Below, piece after piece: positions 14,622 through 22,863 of a stretch of 64,000 nt of DNA. This stretch comes from Anaerolineales bacterium (GTDB lineage: Bacteria > Chloroflexota > Anaerolineae > Anaerolineales > Villigracilaceae), in the NCBI GenBank assembly GCA_030834895.1, contig JAUQXA010000043.1:33775-97774 (forward strand), in the 5' to 3' direction. The position numbers were made by a program, and so were the translations under genes. The stretch's first letter is position 1; every line of letters starts with the position of its first letter. A model generated the notes under the pieces. That model was not told where the DNA came from. It made no database searches and saw nothing but the letters and a program-made list of their open reading frames with translations.

Positions 14622-17141
14622 TTACGAAACATCCCCTTTGCCTGTACCCCAAAATCTTTCAAAGGCTTCCGCCAGCAGGGAATGTTCAGGCATTTGCAGA
14701 TAGGGGTCTCGCTCGAACAGGGCTTGCGCCTGTGCGCGCGCTTTTTCGATCAGGGACACATCGGTGATGCTTGCCATCTTCAACGTTGTCGCAAAGCCCG
14801 CCTGACGTGTGCCCAAAAATTCACCTGGACCGCGAGTCTTGAGGTCGAGGTCGGCAAGCTCGAAGCCGCTGTTGGTTTGGGACATGGCTTGCAGACGTTC
14901 GTTCTCGGCGGCATCCTCGTGCGTGGGAATCAGCAGGCAGTACGACTGCTCCGCACCGCGACCCACCCGTCCGCGCAGTTGATGGAGCTGCGCCAACCCG
15001 AAGCGGTCAGCCCCTTCGATCAACATCACGGTGGAGTTCGGCACATCCACGCCAACTTCGACCACCGTGGTCGAGACTAGGATGTCAAACTCTTTATCGC
15101 GGAACTTCATCATCACTTCGTCTTTTTCGGCGGGCTTCATCCGTCCGTGAAGCAGACCCAGCTTGAGGTTGGGGAAGATTTCCTTCGACAGGGATTCAAA
15201 ATCATCCACAGCGGCGCGGGCTTCGATCTTCTCGCTTTCATCGATCAGCGGATAAACGATGAACGCTTGCCTGCCATCGCGGATTTGACCACGAATGAGC
15301 GTGAAAGCGCGCTCGCGTTCCTGCGGACGAAGGATATGCGTGCTGACAGGCTGCCGCCCGACAGGCATTTCGTCAATGACGGAAATATCGAGGTCGCCGA
15401 AGACAGTCAACGCCAGCGAGCGCGGAATCGGCGTGGCGGTCATCACCAGCAGATGCGGATTGGTGCCCTTGCTGCGGAGTTCCTTGCGCTGTTCCACACC
15501 GAAGCGGTGCTGTTCGTCAATGACAATGAACTGCAAATCCTTGAACATGACATCGGGTTCGATTACCGCGTGCGTGCCGATGACCACCTTCACCGAGCCG
15601 TCCGCCAGCCCCTGACGAATTTCCTCTTTGCGGATGTCGGGCGTGGAACCAATCAACAGGCGAATTTCATTTTCTTTCAATATGCCATTCTCGCCAGCCA
15701 ACAGGTTGGTGAAGTTGCGGAAATGCTGTTCCGCCAAAATCGAAGTCGGAGCCATGATGGCGGCTTGCGCCCCGTTGCTGACAACAATCGAAGCGGCTAA
15801 AGCCGCGACTACGGTTTTACCAGAACCCACATCGCCTTGAACCAATCGATTCATCGGTTTGCCAGAATCGAGGTCGGCGCAAATTTCGTCGAGCGATTTT
15901 CTCTGAGCCGAGGTCAGGGTGAAAGGCAAAGACGCAACCCGCGCCTCCAGTTGGTCGAGCGGAATCGCAAAGCGTCGCCCCTCGACCGATTTCCAATCCC
16001 GCTTCTGGCGCAACACGCCCATTTGCAGGTAGAAAATTTCATCGAAAGCCAGTCGCTCCCGTGCCGCCTTGAGCCGATCCTGCGAGACGGGGAAATGCGC
16101 CTGCATCAACGCTTCGGACAGCGAAACCAGCCGCGCCCCAAGTTTGATCTTATCGGGCAGGGCATCCACCACGGCGGGCGCCCAATGCGTCACCACCTGG
16201 TTCATGACTCCGCGCAGCCACTTCTGCGTAATCTTTTCGGTCAGTGAATAAATCGGGACAATCCGCGCCGTGTGCAGGTTTTCAACTTCAACAGGCTCCC
16301 AATCGGGGCTGTTCATCACGAGGCGTCCGAGGTACTGGTCAACCTTGCCCGAAACCGCAATCGCATCGCCCTGCTTGAAACGGTTGGCAAGCCACGGCTG
16401 ATTGAAATACGAAAGCCGCAGCGAACCAGTCGTGTCGCTGATGACCACCTCGATGATGGTCATTTTTCCGCCGCGCACAGGGCGCGAATGCACGCTTTGG
16501 ATCGTGCCAAGCACCGTCACCACGTCGCCATAAAACAGCGACTTGATTGGCTTGAGCTGGCTATAATCCTCGTAACGGCGTGGGAAATAATACAGCATGT
16601 CGCCAAGCGTCTTCATCCCCAACTGCGCCAGCGTCTCGGCATGACGCGGTCCTACTCCCTGCAGCACGGTCAAATCAGCATTCAGCGCGGCGGGCGTCTG
16701 ACTGGTCTTCGCTCCAGCCACAGCTTCAGAACGCGGCATCGGCGCGGGTCGCGGCTTTGGCGCTTGCGGCGGTTGATTCTCTTCACGTTGGGACGGTAAC
16801 ACAGACGTATCCACACTTTGGGGCGATTCCTCTACGACTCTCGGTGGACGGGGCAGCTGATTCTGCGTCTTTGGCTTTTGCCCCGCTTCGGGGTAGGTCT
16901 CGCCGATACGCTTCCACAATCCCTTGAGCGACTCCGCCCGTCCTTCGGGGCTGAGCTTCTCGTAGGAACGCAAACGCGATACCACAGCCTGAATCACTTC
17001 CTCAGTGACGCCGTCGGCGCGGGCTTCGCCTTCCCAATAATCGAGCATCATTGCAAGCCCGCCGATGATGGCGGTATTTGCGTATTTGTTTTCATGTTCG
17101 AGACGAAAGAATTTTCTAAGTTTTTCCAGTGAAGGTTGCAT
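14622..17141 (-). CDS. recG: ATP-dependent DNA helicase RecG
   Basis: 839 residues, longer than the usual 690 or so because of an N-terminal helical region of about 100 residues and a Pro-rich linker before the wedge domain. The core is complete: VLQGVGPRHAETLAQLG and YYFPRRYEDYS of the wedge/OB region, Walker A GDVGSGKT, the DEAD-box-like VIDEQHRFG, TATPIPRSLA, and QLRGRVGRG of motif VI. RecG reverses stalled replication forks and migrates Holliday junctions. The longer N-terminus is also seen in other Chloroflexota RecG proteins, so the start is plausible. Confidence 0.96.
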   Translation of the reverse strand: MQPSLEKLRKFFRLEHENKYANTAIIGGLAMMLDYWEGEARADGVTEEVIQAVVSRLRSYEKLSPEGRAESLKGLWKRIGETYPEAGQKPKTQNQLPRPPRVVEESPQSVDTSVLPSQREENQPPQAPKPRPAPMPRSEAVAGAKTSQTPAALNADLTVLQGVGPRHAETLAQLGMKTLGDMLYYFPRRYEDYSQLKPIKSLFYGDVVTVLGTIQSVHSRPVRGGKMTIIEVVISDTTGSLRLSYFNQPWLANRFKQGDAIAVSGKVDQYLGRLVMNSPDWEPVEVENLHTARIVPIYSLTEKITQKWLRGVMNQVVTHWAPAVVDALPDKIKLGARLVSLSEALMQAHFPVSQDRLKAARERLAFDEIFYLQMGVLRQKRDWKSVEGRRFAIPLDQLEARVASLPFTLTSAQRKSLDEICADLDSGKPMNRLVQGDVGSGKTVVAALAASIVVSNGAQAAIMAPTSILAEQHFRNFTNLLAGENGILKENEIRLLIGSTPDIRKEEIRQGLADGSVKVVIGTHAVIEPDVMFKDLQFIVIDEQHRFGVEQRKELRSKGTNPHLLVMTATPIPRSLALTVFGDLDISVIDEMPVGRQPVSTHILRPQERERAFTLIRGQIRDGRQAFIVYPLIDESEKIEARAAVDDFESLSKEIFPNLKLGLLHGRMKPAEKDEVMMKFRDKEFDILVSTTVVEVGVDVPNSTVMLIEGADRFGLAQLHQLRGRVGRGAEQSYCLLIPTHEDAAENERLQAMSQTNSGFELADLDLKTRGPGEFLGTRQAGFATTLKMASITDVSLIEKARAQAQALFERDPYLQMPEHSLLAEAFERFWGTGKGDVS

Positions 17142-17168
17142 AAAGGCTATTTTATCATGAGGAAAGGC

Positions 17169-17245
17169 ATGTCACCCTGAGCGATAGCGAAGGGTCTCTT
17201 AAATCATTTAGAGATGCTTCGCCGCAAAGCGGCTCAGCATGACAT
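17169..17245. repeat. TGTCACCCTGAGC-type palindromic repeat
   Basis: Left arm TGTCACCCTGAGCGATAGCG and right arm GCTCAGCATGACA frame an inner stem GGGTCTC/GAGATGC. It fills the spacer between degV and recG. It belongs to a different family from the TGTCATTGCGAG repeats. Confidence 0.6.
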
Positions 17246-17248
17246 AAG

Positions 17249-18085
17249 CTATTTTCTCACCGCCGCAAACCCCACCCCATTGGGACCTAAATGCGTGCCG
17301 ATGACCGCCGTGACGTTGGCGAACAAAATCTCCCTCGGCATGGATTGGGGCGTGCGGGACATGGCGCTGTCGAGCAAGAGCCGCGCGCGGTGTTCGGCAT
17401 TGGTGTGCATGACAGCAAGGCGCTGAAGCTCGCCCTCTTGAAGCAAAAACTCCAACATGCGCTCGTCCGCCTGATGCGTAGTGCGGACTGCGCCAATCGG
17501 CTTGACCGCGCCATCGATCAACTCGATCATCGGCTTGATAGAGAGCAATCCGCCAAGCCGTGCCACCACGGCAGGGACTCGTCCACTGCGGCGGAGATAT
17601 TCCATCGTATCCAACGCGGCGGAAACTTGCAATCGCTTGCGGGTGGATTCAATCGCGTCTAGCGCGGCTTGTAGACCCGATTCCGCAGCTTCGGCGGCAG
17701 CCAGTACTTGAAAGCCTATTCCCAGCGAAAGTGAGCCGCTATCCACGCAGGTGACTTTGTTTGGAAATTCCTTTGCGGCCTGGCGTGCAATATTGACGAT
17801 GGTGGTCAGCGTAGCAGCAGCGTGAATCGAGAGGATATGGTCGCAGCCGTTCGAGAGCAAAGTCTCATACGGCGTGGCAAAATCCCCAATGGAAGGAGCG
17901 GCAGTCGTCGGTGAGATTCTGAACGCAGGTAGGCGGTTGTAGAATTCCTCGCGTGTGATTCCAATTCCGTCCGCGTATTCCTTTCCATCCAAAACAAGGA
18001 TGGTGGGGACGACATGAATTTGATGTTCTTCGAGAAGCCAGGCGGGTATGTCTGCGGTAGAGTCTGTAACGATTCCGATTTTCAT
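17249..18085 (-). CDS. DegV family fatty-acid-binding protein (FakB-like)
   Basis: 278 residues from the ATG at 18085; an in-frame TTG at 18091 would add two residues. The DegV start IVTDSTADIP and FRISPTTAAPS are present, as are TIVNIARQAA, DSGSLSLGIGF and the C-terminal IGTHLGPNGVGF. FakB proteins hold a fatty acid while FakA phosphorylates it for phospholipid synthesis. A FakA-type kinase lies 1.5 kb away on the same strand (19592-21253), with the PadR/HAAS pair between. DegV proteins can also bind other lipids, so the exact ligand is open. Confidence 0.9.
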   Translation of the reverse strand: MKIGIVTDSTADIPAWLLEEHQIHVVPTILVLDGKEYADGIGITREEFYNRLPAFRISPTTAAPSIGDFATPYETLLSNGCDHILSIHAAATLTTIVNIARQAAKEFPNKVTCVDSGSLSLGIGFQVLAAAEAAESGLQAALDAIESTRKRLQVSAALDTMEYLRRSGRVPAVVARLGGLLSIKPMIELIDGAVKPIGAVRTTHQADERMLEFLLQEGELQRLAVMHTNAEHRARLLLDSAMSRTPQSMPREILFANVTAVIGTHLGPNGVGFAAVRK

Positions 18086-18120
18086 GCTCAAAGTTTAACA
18101 CAGGAAAGTACACTTTACCC

Positions 18121-18149
18121 TTGACATACTGTATTTCACACAGTATAAT
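18121..18149 (+). promoter_or_regulatory. Consensus sigma-70 promoter of the PadR-HAAS operon
   Basis: TTGACA (18121-18126), a 17-base spacer, then TATAAT (18144-18149): both hexamers match the consensus perfectly. The ATG of the regulator is 18 bases downstream of the -10 box. Confidence 0.9.
18126..18146. promoter_or_regulatory. Predicted PadR operator inside the promoter
   Basis: Perfect inverted repeat ATACTGT-(7)-ACAGTAT fills the spacer and overlaps both the -35 and -10 boxes. A dimeric repressor bound there would block RNA polymerase, so the PadR gene just downstream is the likely ligand. Confidence 0.75.
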
Positions 18150-18166
18150 GCGGTAAAGGTTGAAAT

Positions 18167-18496
18167 ATGACAAACACCGAATCGCTCGAAAATGTAGTCC
18201 TTGAACTACGGCGCGGCGTGATCGTGCTGGCGGCGCTCAGTCAACTGGGAACGGAACAATACGGCTACTCCCTGCTGAAACAACTTGCCGACCAGGGGCT
18301 GGAAGTGGATCAGGGAACGCTGTATCCGCTTCTGCGCAGGCTGGAGGCGCAGGGATTGCTGGAATCTGCCTGGAAGTTGGAGGAAGCCCGCCCGCGCCGA
18401 TATTATGTCATCAGCGCTGAAGGAAAGAAACTCCTACCGAAACTGAAAAAGGAATGGGCTGGCATCGTGTCTGTGATGGACAAGATGCTGGCATAA
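18167..18496 (+). CDS. PadR family transcriptional regulator
   Basis: 109 residues, the length of the short PadR class. The winged-helix signature is clear: LAALSQLGTEQYGYSLLKQL, then GTLYPLLRRLEAQGLLES and RRYYVISAEGKKLL. PadR proteins bind DNA as dimers and often repress their own operon. Here the promoter overlaps a 7-7-7 inverted repeat, which supports autoregulation. The HAAS-domain membrane protein 13 bases downstream is a common partner of PadR regulators. Confidence 0.93.
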   Translation: MTNTESLENVVLELRRGVIVLAALSQLGTEQYGYSLLKQLADQGLEVDQGTLYPLLRRLEAQGLLESAWKLEEARPRRYYVISAEGKKLLPKLKKEWAGIVSVMDKMLA

Positions 18497-18509
18497 CGAA
18501 GGAGAAAAA

Positions 18510-19532
18510 ATGAACTTAATTGATCGTTACGTAATCGAAGTCGGGAAACACCTCCCGCTCGTCAAAGGGCGCAAGGACATCGAAAAGGAACTGCGCTCCA
18601 CGTTGGAAGACATGCTCGAAGACCACGCTCAAAAAGCGGGTCGCGCCGCAGATGAAACAATGGAGATCGAATTGCTCAAGGAGTACGGTGCGCCAGAGAA
18701 AGTTGCGGCAACCTACAACCCACAGCCATACCTGATCGGTCCGCGCATGTACCCATTCTTCCTGATGGTATTGAAAATTGTGACGGCGGTGATCACCATC
18801 GTCCTGTTGGTACTCACAGGTGTGAAAATCGCAACCATGTCCCCGATGGCTGGGCCGGAATTTGCGAAAGTAATTGGAGACGGGCTTGCAGGTATTATCT
18901 CGGCTGTCATTGCGGCTTTTGGAAATATCGTACTGGTCTTTGCCATTCTGGAAAGATTTGTCCCCGCCGCTGAATTCAAAATGGATGAAGAAAAGGAATG
19001 GGACCCCGCTTCACTAAAGAAGGAGCCTGAACCTGACGAGGTGAAAGCATGGGAATCCATCCTGGCAATTGTGTTCACCTTTATCGCACTCAGCATCTTC
19101 AACTATAACCCACAATGGATCGGCATCTACACCGTCTCCGGCGACAAATGGAACATCATCCCCATCCTGACCGAATCCTTCTTCCACTGGCTGCCGTGGA
19201 TCAACATTGGCTGGATCGCGGAAATTGTCCTAAACGGCATCCTGCTTCGCACAGGACGCTGGAATCTGGCCACCCGCGTCTTCTCCATCGGCATCAAGAT
19301 ATTCCAGGTTGTGATCGGTCTCTTCCTGCTGACGGGGCCGTCCATCCTGGCGGTCACCCCAGAGTCTCTTCTTGCAAGCGGAATCTTCGACGCCGACGCT
19401 GCGCAAATATTGGGGACGATGGCTCAAAACGGGGTACGTGGCTTGATCGGCTTGATCATTTTCATCACAATGATCGAGGTGATCAAAGCCAGCTACAAGT
19501 TGATTACACAAAATACATCGACAAGAGCATAA
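18510..19532 (+). CDS. HAAS-domain membrane protein
   Basis: 340 residues with GGAG before the ATG. The N-terminal 75 residues form a HAAS-like domain (DIEKELRSTLEDMLEDHA, then EIELLKEYGAPEKVAATY), which is typical of proteins encoded next to PadR regulators. About seven hydrophobic segments follow, interrupted by an acidic loop (KMDEEKEWDPASLKKEPEP). The pair is thought to be a membrane sensor with its regulator, but the signal is not known. The operon ends at the hairpin 19547-19576. Confidence 0.82.
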   Translation: MNLIDRYVIEVGKHLPLVKGRKDIEKELRSTLEDMLEDHAQKAGRAADETMEIELLKEYGAPEKVAATYNPQPYLIGPRMYPFFLMVLKIVTAVITIVLLVLTGVKIATMSPMAGPEFAKVIGDGLAGIISAVIAAFGNIVLVFAILERFVPAAEFKMDEEKEWDPASLKKEPEPDEVKAWESILAIVFTFIALSIFNYNPQWIGIYTVSGDKWNIIPILTESFFHWLPWINIGWIAEIVLNGILLRTGRWNLATRVFSIGIKIFQVVIGLFLLTGPSILAVTPESLLASGIFDADAAQILGTMAQNGVRGLIGLIIFITMIEVIKASYKLITQNTSTRA

Positions 19533-19546
19533 AGCTCACACACAAT

Positions 19547-19576
19547 AAAAAAGGGCGCAAACTTGCGCCCTTTTTT
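19547..19576. terminator. Bidirectional terminator
   Basis: GGGCGCAA (19553-19560) pairs with TTGCGCCC (19563-19570), flanked by six A and six T. It separates the HAAS gene from the converging fakA gene. Confidence 0.9.
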
Positions 19577-19591
19577 ATTCTATGCCGCAAA

Positions 19592-21253
19592 TTACTCAAT
19601 CGATATCAGGAACTGGTAATGCGGCTGACCGCCTTCCTGCACTTCGATTTCGAGATTGGGATACTTCTGGCCGATGACATCCTTCATGCGGTTGGCTTCG
19701 GCGTGGGTCATGCCTTCGCCATGGAACAACGTCACCAGTTCGTGGTCGGCGGCATCCGCTTTTTCGAGCAGGTCCAACATGCCCTGTTCCACCGTCTCGG
19801 CGGAGACGACCAGTTTGCCGTCGAGCAGGGCAATTACCTGCCCATCCTTCACCTTCACGCCATCAATTTCAACCGTGCGCGTGGCGACGGTGATCTCGCC
19901 CGTCTTGACAGTCGCAATCGCCTTCGTCATTTTCTCGGCAACCGTTTCCAGGTCGCCGTCGGGAATGAGCGAGAGCATGGCAGTCAACCCCTGCGGGACG
20001 GTGCGCGTTGGCACCACAGCCACCTGCTTGACTGTGACCTCTTTCGCCTGATTCGCGGCAAGGATGATGTTCTTGTTATTCGGCAAAATGATGACCTTGT
20101 CCGTCGGTAGGTTTTCGAACGAACTCAAAATATCCTGCGTGGACGGGTTCATGGTCTGCCCGCCTGGGACAATGGCGGCGACTCCCAAACTGGCGAAGAT
20201 GCGGCTCAAGCCTGTACCCGGCGAGACCACCACCACTGCAATCTGTCCCGGTTCGACGGGGGTAAACTGCAGCTGGGACGATTTTTGAATATCGTCCATC
20301 TGCGCCATCAGGTTTTCGATGGCGACCTTCGTCACCGTGCCAATGCCCATGATGTAATCGATCGGCTCATAGCGTTTCTCTGTCGGCACATGGATGTGCA
20401 TGCGATACATGCCCTCGCCCTCACCCACCTGAATGGAGGTGCCCATCACTTCCAATTTGCCATAAAACGATTCGAGGTTCAACTCACCAGACGGCACAAA
20501 ATCCACAACAACTTCGTAATCCTGTCCCTCCTCCACTTCCTCCATCGCGCCTTGAAGGTCCATCGTGGAAAGCGGCTGCACCGCCATCGTGGGCGTTTCC
20601 AGCGATTCGCCATACACGTGGCGCAGCATCCCTTCGAGGATGAAGAACAGCCCCTTGCCACCCGAATCCACCACCCCCGCCTGCTTGAGGACGGGAAGCA
20701 GCTCAGGCGTATTTTTGACCGCCTCGTCGGCGGCTTTGACCGCCACTTCGAGAATTTCTATAGTATCCTGCGCCGACCCCAAAGCGGATTCTGTTGCGAT
20801 AGCCACTTCCTTAATGACGGTGAGAATCGTTCCCTCGACGGGTCGCACCACGCCCTTGTATGCCGTATCACGCGCCTCGCCAAATGCTTTGACAAGCGTC
20901 TCTTTATCCAACGTAGCTTTCTCATGAACACCGCGTGAAAAACCACGCAAAATCTGGCTGGTGATGACTCCCGAATTTCCGCGCGCGCCCATCAGCGCTC
21001 CCTTGGAGACCATCGCCGCCATCTCGCCCAAGTTCCGCGTCCCCGAATCCTTGACCTCGTTCCAGGCGGCCTGCAGGGTCAATACCATATTGGTTCCTGT
21101 ATCACCATCGGGAACGGGAAAGACATTCAGCGAGTTTACGATCTGCTGGTTGGTACGCAACCAGGTCAAGCCTGCGTCTATGAGACGCTTGAGCGATTGA
21201 CCGTCAACTTCCATTTTGCGGAATTTTTCGACGCGAGCAACATCAATACCCAT
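19592..21253 (-). CDS. fakA: Fatty acid kinase catalytic subunit FakA (DhaL/DAK2 + DegV-like)
   Basis: 553 residues, normal for FakA/YloV. The N-terminal DhaL-like kinase domain carries NVFPVPDGDTGTNM, which binds ATP and metal, and GARGNSGVITSQILRGF. A middle domain and a C-terminal DegV-like region follow (VVSPGTGLSRIFASLG; ILPNNKNIILAA). The protein phosphorylates a fatty acid held by FakB. Asp23 precedes it by 15 bases and rpmB is divergent; rpmB-asp23-fakA is a conserved order in Firmicutes too. The likely FakB partner is the DegV gene at 17249. Confidence 0.92.
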   Translation of the reverse strand: MGIDVARVEKFRKMEVDGQSLKRLIDAGLTWLRTNQQIVNSLNVFPVPDGDTGTNMVLTLQAAWNEVKDSGTRNLGEMAAMVSKGALMGARGNSGVITSQILRGFSRGVHEKATLDKETLVKAFGEARDTAYKGVVRPVEGTILTVIKEVAIATESALGSAQDTIEILEVAVKAADEAVKNTPELLPVLKQAGVVDSGGKGLFFILEGMLRHVYGESLETPTMAVQPLSTMDLQGAMEEVEEGQDYEVVVDFVPSGELNLESFYGKLEVMGTSIQVGEGEGMYRMHIHVPTEKRYEPIDYIMGIGTVTKVAIENLMAQMDDIQKSSQLQFTPVEPGQIAVVVVSPGTGLSRIFASLGVAAIVPGGQTMNPSTQDILSSFENLPTDKVIILPNNKNIILAANQAKEVTVKQVAVVPTRTVPQGLTAMLSLIPDGDLETVAEKMTKAIATVKTGEITVATRTVEIDGVKVKDGQVIALLDGKLVVSAETVEQGMLDLLEKADAADHELVTLFHGEGMTHAEANRMKDVIGQKYPNLEIEVQEGGQPHYQFLISIE

Positions 21254-21267
21254 GATTTTTCCTGCTC

Positions 21268-21624
21268 CTAATCCGTGTCGCTGACGCGCAGTCCTGCCAC
21301 GTGCACGTTGACCGAGTTGACCCGCAGCCCCAGCGCTTTTTCCACGTGGAAGCGAACCGTGTTTGCCACGCTCTGCGCCACCGAGGTAATGCGTGTGCCG
21401 TATTCGATGATGATATGGATATCAATGTCAATATCTTCGCCGGTGTAACGGACAGAGACGCCGCGCAAGGGTTCGCGCGTAATACTGGAAACGATCCCGT
21501 CCGTCAGGTTTTTCGGCGCAAGCCCCACCACGCCGTAGGATTCGAGAGTGGCATGATACGCAATCGTCGCCACCGCGTTTGGCGAGATGTGAATCCCGCC
21601 GAGAGTTGTTTTATCGTCGCCCAT
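21268..21624 (-). CDS. Asp23/Gls24 family envelope stress protein
   Basis: 118 residues from the ATG at 21624, which has GAGGA just upstream; the in-frame ATG at 21636 overlaps that site. The Asp23 pattern is present: GGIHISPNAVATIAYHAT at the start, GVVGLAPKN, and IHIIIEYGTRITSVAQSVA, ending in VNVHVAGLRV. Asp23-like proteins are small, abundant and often membrane-associated through partners. It is cotranscribed with fakA, 15 bases apart. Confidence 0.92.
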   Translation of the reverse strand: MGDDKTTLGGIHISPNAVATIAYHATLESYGVVGLAPKNLTDGIVSSITREPLRGVSVRYTGEDIDIDIHIIIEYGTRITSVAQSVANTVRFHVEKALGLRVNSVNVHVAGLRVSDTD

Positions 21625-21691
21625 GGTTTTCCTCATAGATCATGTGGTAACTGTTCTTTTCTATTTTAATGGGAATGCTCAAATAGCGGTT

Positions 21692-21733
21692 GTGCAAAAT
21701 CTCCCGATTTTGCACCCCAAAGTCAGGAGACTT
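21692..21733. repeat. Twin-hairpin element, copy A
   Basis: Hairpin 1 is GTGCAAAAT/ATTTTGCAC with the loop CTCCCG. Four bases (CCCA) separate it from hairpin 2, AAGTC/GACTT with the loop AGGA. A third small hairpin CGGA/TCCG follows to 21745. Copy B at 49635-49678 has the same loops and spacing but different stems. It lies in the divergent Asp23/rpmB spacer. Confidence 0.65.
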
Positions 21734-21869
21734 CGGAGTCCTCCGCCACAACTGGTCTATTCCTATTTTAACATCTTAACTTGAATAAGGTTGCGTTGTA
21801 TGGTAAAATTTTGCGCCCTTGAAAAGAGGCGTCATCGGCATCATTGTAATTGGAAAGGATCATTCAAAA

Positions 21870-22055
21870 ATGGCTAAGTGCAACTCCTGCGGCAAAGCAA
21901 CCACCTTTGGTCACAATCGTTCGTTCTCCCTGCGCGCTACCAACCGCACCTTCAAACCGAACTTACAGAAGGTCAAGGTCATGGAAAACGGACGACTGGT
22001 CAAGAAAACGCTCTGCGCCAAGTGCATCAAGACACTCGGCAAAGCGGCGGCTTAG
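21870..22055 (+). CDS. rpmB: 50S ribosomal protein L28
   Basis: 61 residues from the ATG at 21870, with GGAAAGGA upstream; the longer frame from 21819 adds 17 residues foreign to the family. It starts MAKCNSCGKATTFGHNRSFS and carries a second cysteine pair CAKCIKTL, giving the four-cysteine zinc-binding form of L28. The body (KPNLQKVKVMENG) is canonical. The gene is divergent from asp23-fakA and ends at a hairpin terminator. Confidence 0.96.
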   Translation: MAKCNSCGKATTFGHNRSFSLRATNRTFKPNLQKVKVMENGRLVKKTLCAKCIKTLGKAAA

Positions 22056-22078
22056 GTTTGTTTTCCATCACACCAAAG

Positions 22079-22103
22079 GTCACGGCTCATGCCGTGATTT
22101 TTG
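22079..22103. terminator. Terminator after rpmB
   Basis: GTCACGGC, loop TCAT, GCCGTGAT, then TTTTGTTTT. It also lies just past the end of the converging rpe gene. Confidence 0.85.
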
Positions 22104-22105
22104 TT

Positions 22106-22771
22106 TTAATTGGTAACACACTGCCGCAACGCCCGAACTCCCGCCATCGCGCCCTGTGGATGTTTGAAAACGGAGGTACCGGCCACAAAGACATTTGCTC
22201 CGGCCTTGTACATCAGGGGGAGCGTATCAACCGCCATGCCACCGTCAACCTGTAAACAAGACTCGGAACGGAGCGCATTCAACTTGTTGCGGATTTCCCG
22301 CACCCTGCCGATCATCTCAGGCATGAATTTTTGACCTGAATATCCCGGATTGACGCTCATCACCAGCACCAGGTCAACAATGGGCAGGACGGCATCCAAT
22401 GCAGAAACAGGGGTGGACGGGTTCAACGTTACGCCTGCGTTGCACCCCAGCGATTTGATTCTTTCGATGGTTTGAATCAAATTCGGGCAGGTCTCCACGT
22501 GGACAGTAAGTCTGTCCGCTCCGGCTTTGGCGAAAACCTCCAATTGCTGGTCGGGATTGGCGACCATCAAATGTGCGTCAAGCGGAAGTCTGGTTGCGCG
22601 GCGACAGGCTTCCACAAACAGCGGACCAACCGTGATGGTAGGGACAAAGTGACCGTCCATGACATCCACGTGAATCCAGTCCGCGCCGGCAGTTTCGCAG
22701 GCGGTAATTTCATCTCCAAGTCTGGTGAAATCACAGGCAATGATTGAGGGGGCAAGAAGAAAGGATCGCAT
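22106..22771 (-). CDS. rpe: Ribulose-phosphate 3-epimerase
   Basis: 221 residues from the ATG at 22771 (MRSFLLAPSI); the frame opens 11 codons earlier without a family match. The TIM-barrel signatures are complete: HVDVMDGHFVPTITVGP, DAHLMV, TVHVE, MSVNPGYSGQKF and QVDGGMAVDT. The enzyme interconverts ribulose 5-phosphate and xylulose 5-phosphate in the pentose phosphate pathway. A decayed second copy of its first 28 or so codons lies at 24765-24848, beyond the neighbouring membrane gene. Confidence 0.96.
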   Translation of the reverse strand: MRSFLLAPSIIACDFTRLGDEITACETAGADWIHVDVMDGHFVPTITVGPLFVEACRRATRLPLDAHLMVANPDQQLEVFAKAGADRLTVHVETCPNLIQTIERIKSLGCNAGVTLNPSTPVSALDAVLPIVDLVLVMSVNPGYSGQKFMPEMIGRVREIRNKLNALRSESCLQVDGGMAVDTLPLMYKAGANVFVAGTSVFKHPQGAMAGVRALRQCVTN

Positions 22772-22863
22772 AGTTTCCAACAAAGCTTTTAGCAAGCATA
22801 CCATATCTGGCGCCGTGCGTAAAAAATAACGACAACACCCTGTTCATGCATATTCCTTGCATA

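Noticed and set aside
19115..20110. 331-residue plus-strand ORF
   Set aside because: It overlaps the HAAS gene in another frame, crosses a strong terminator and then runs antisense to fakA.
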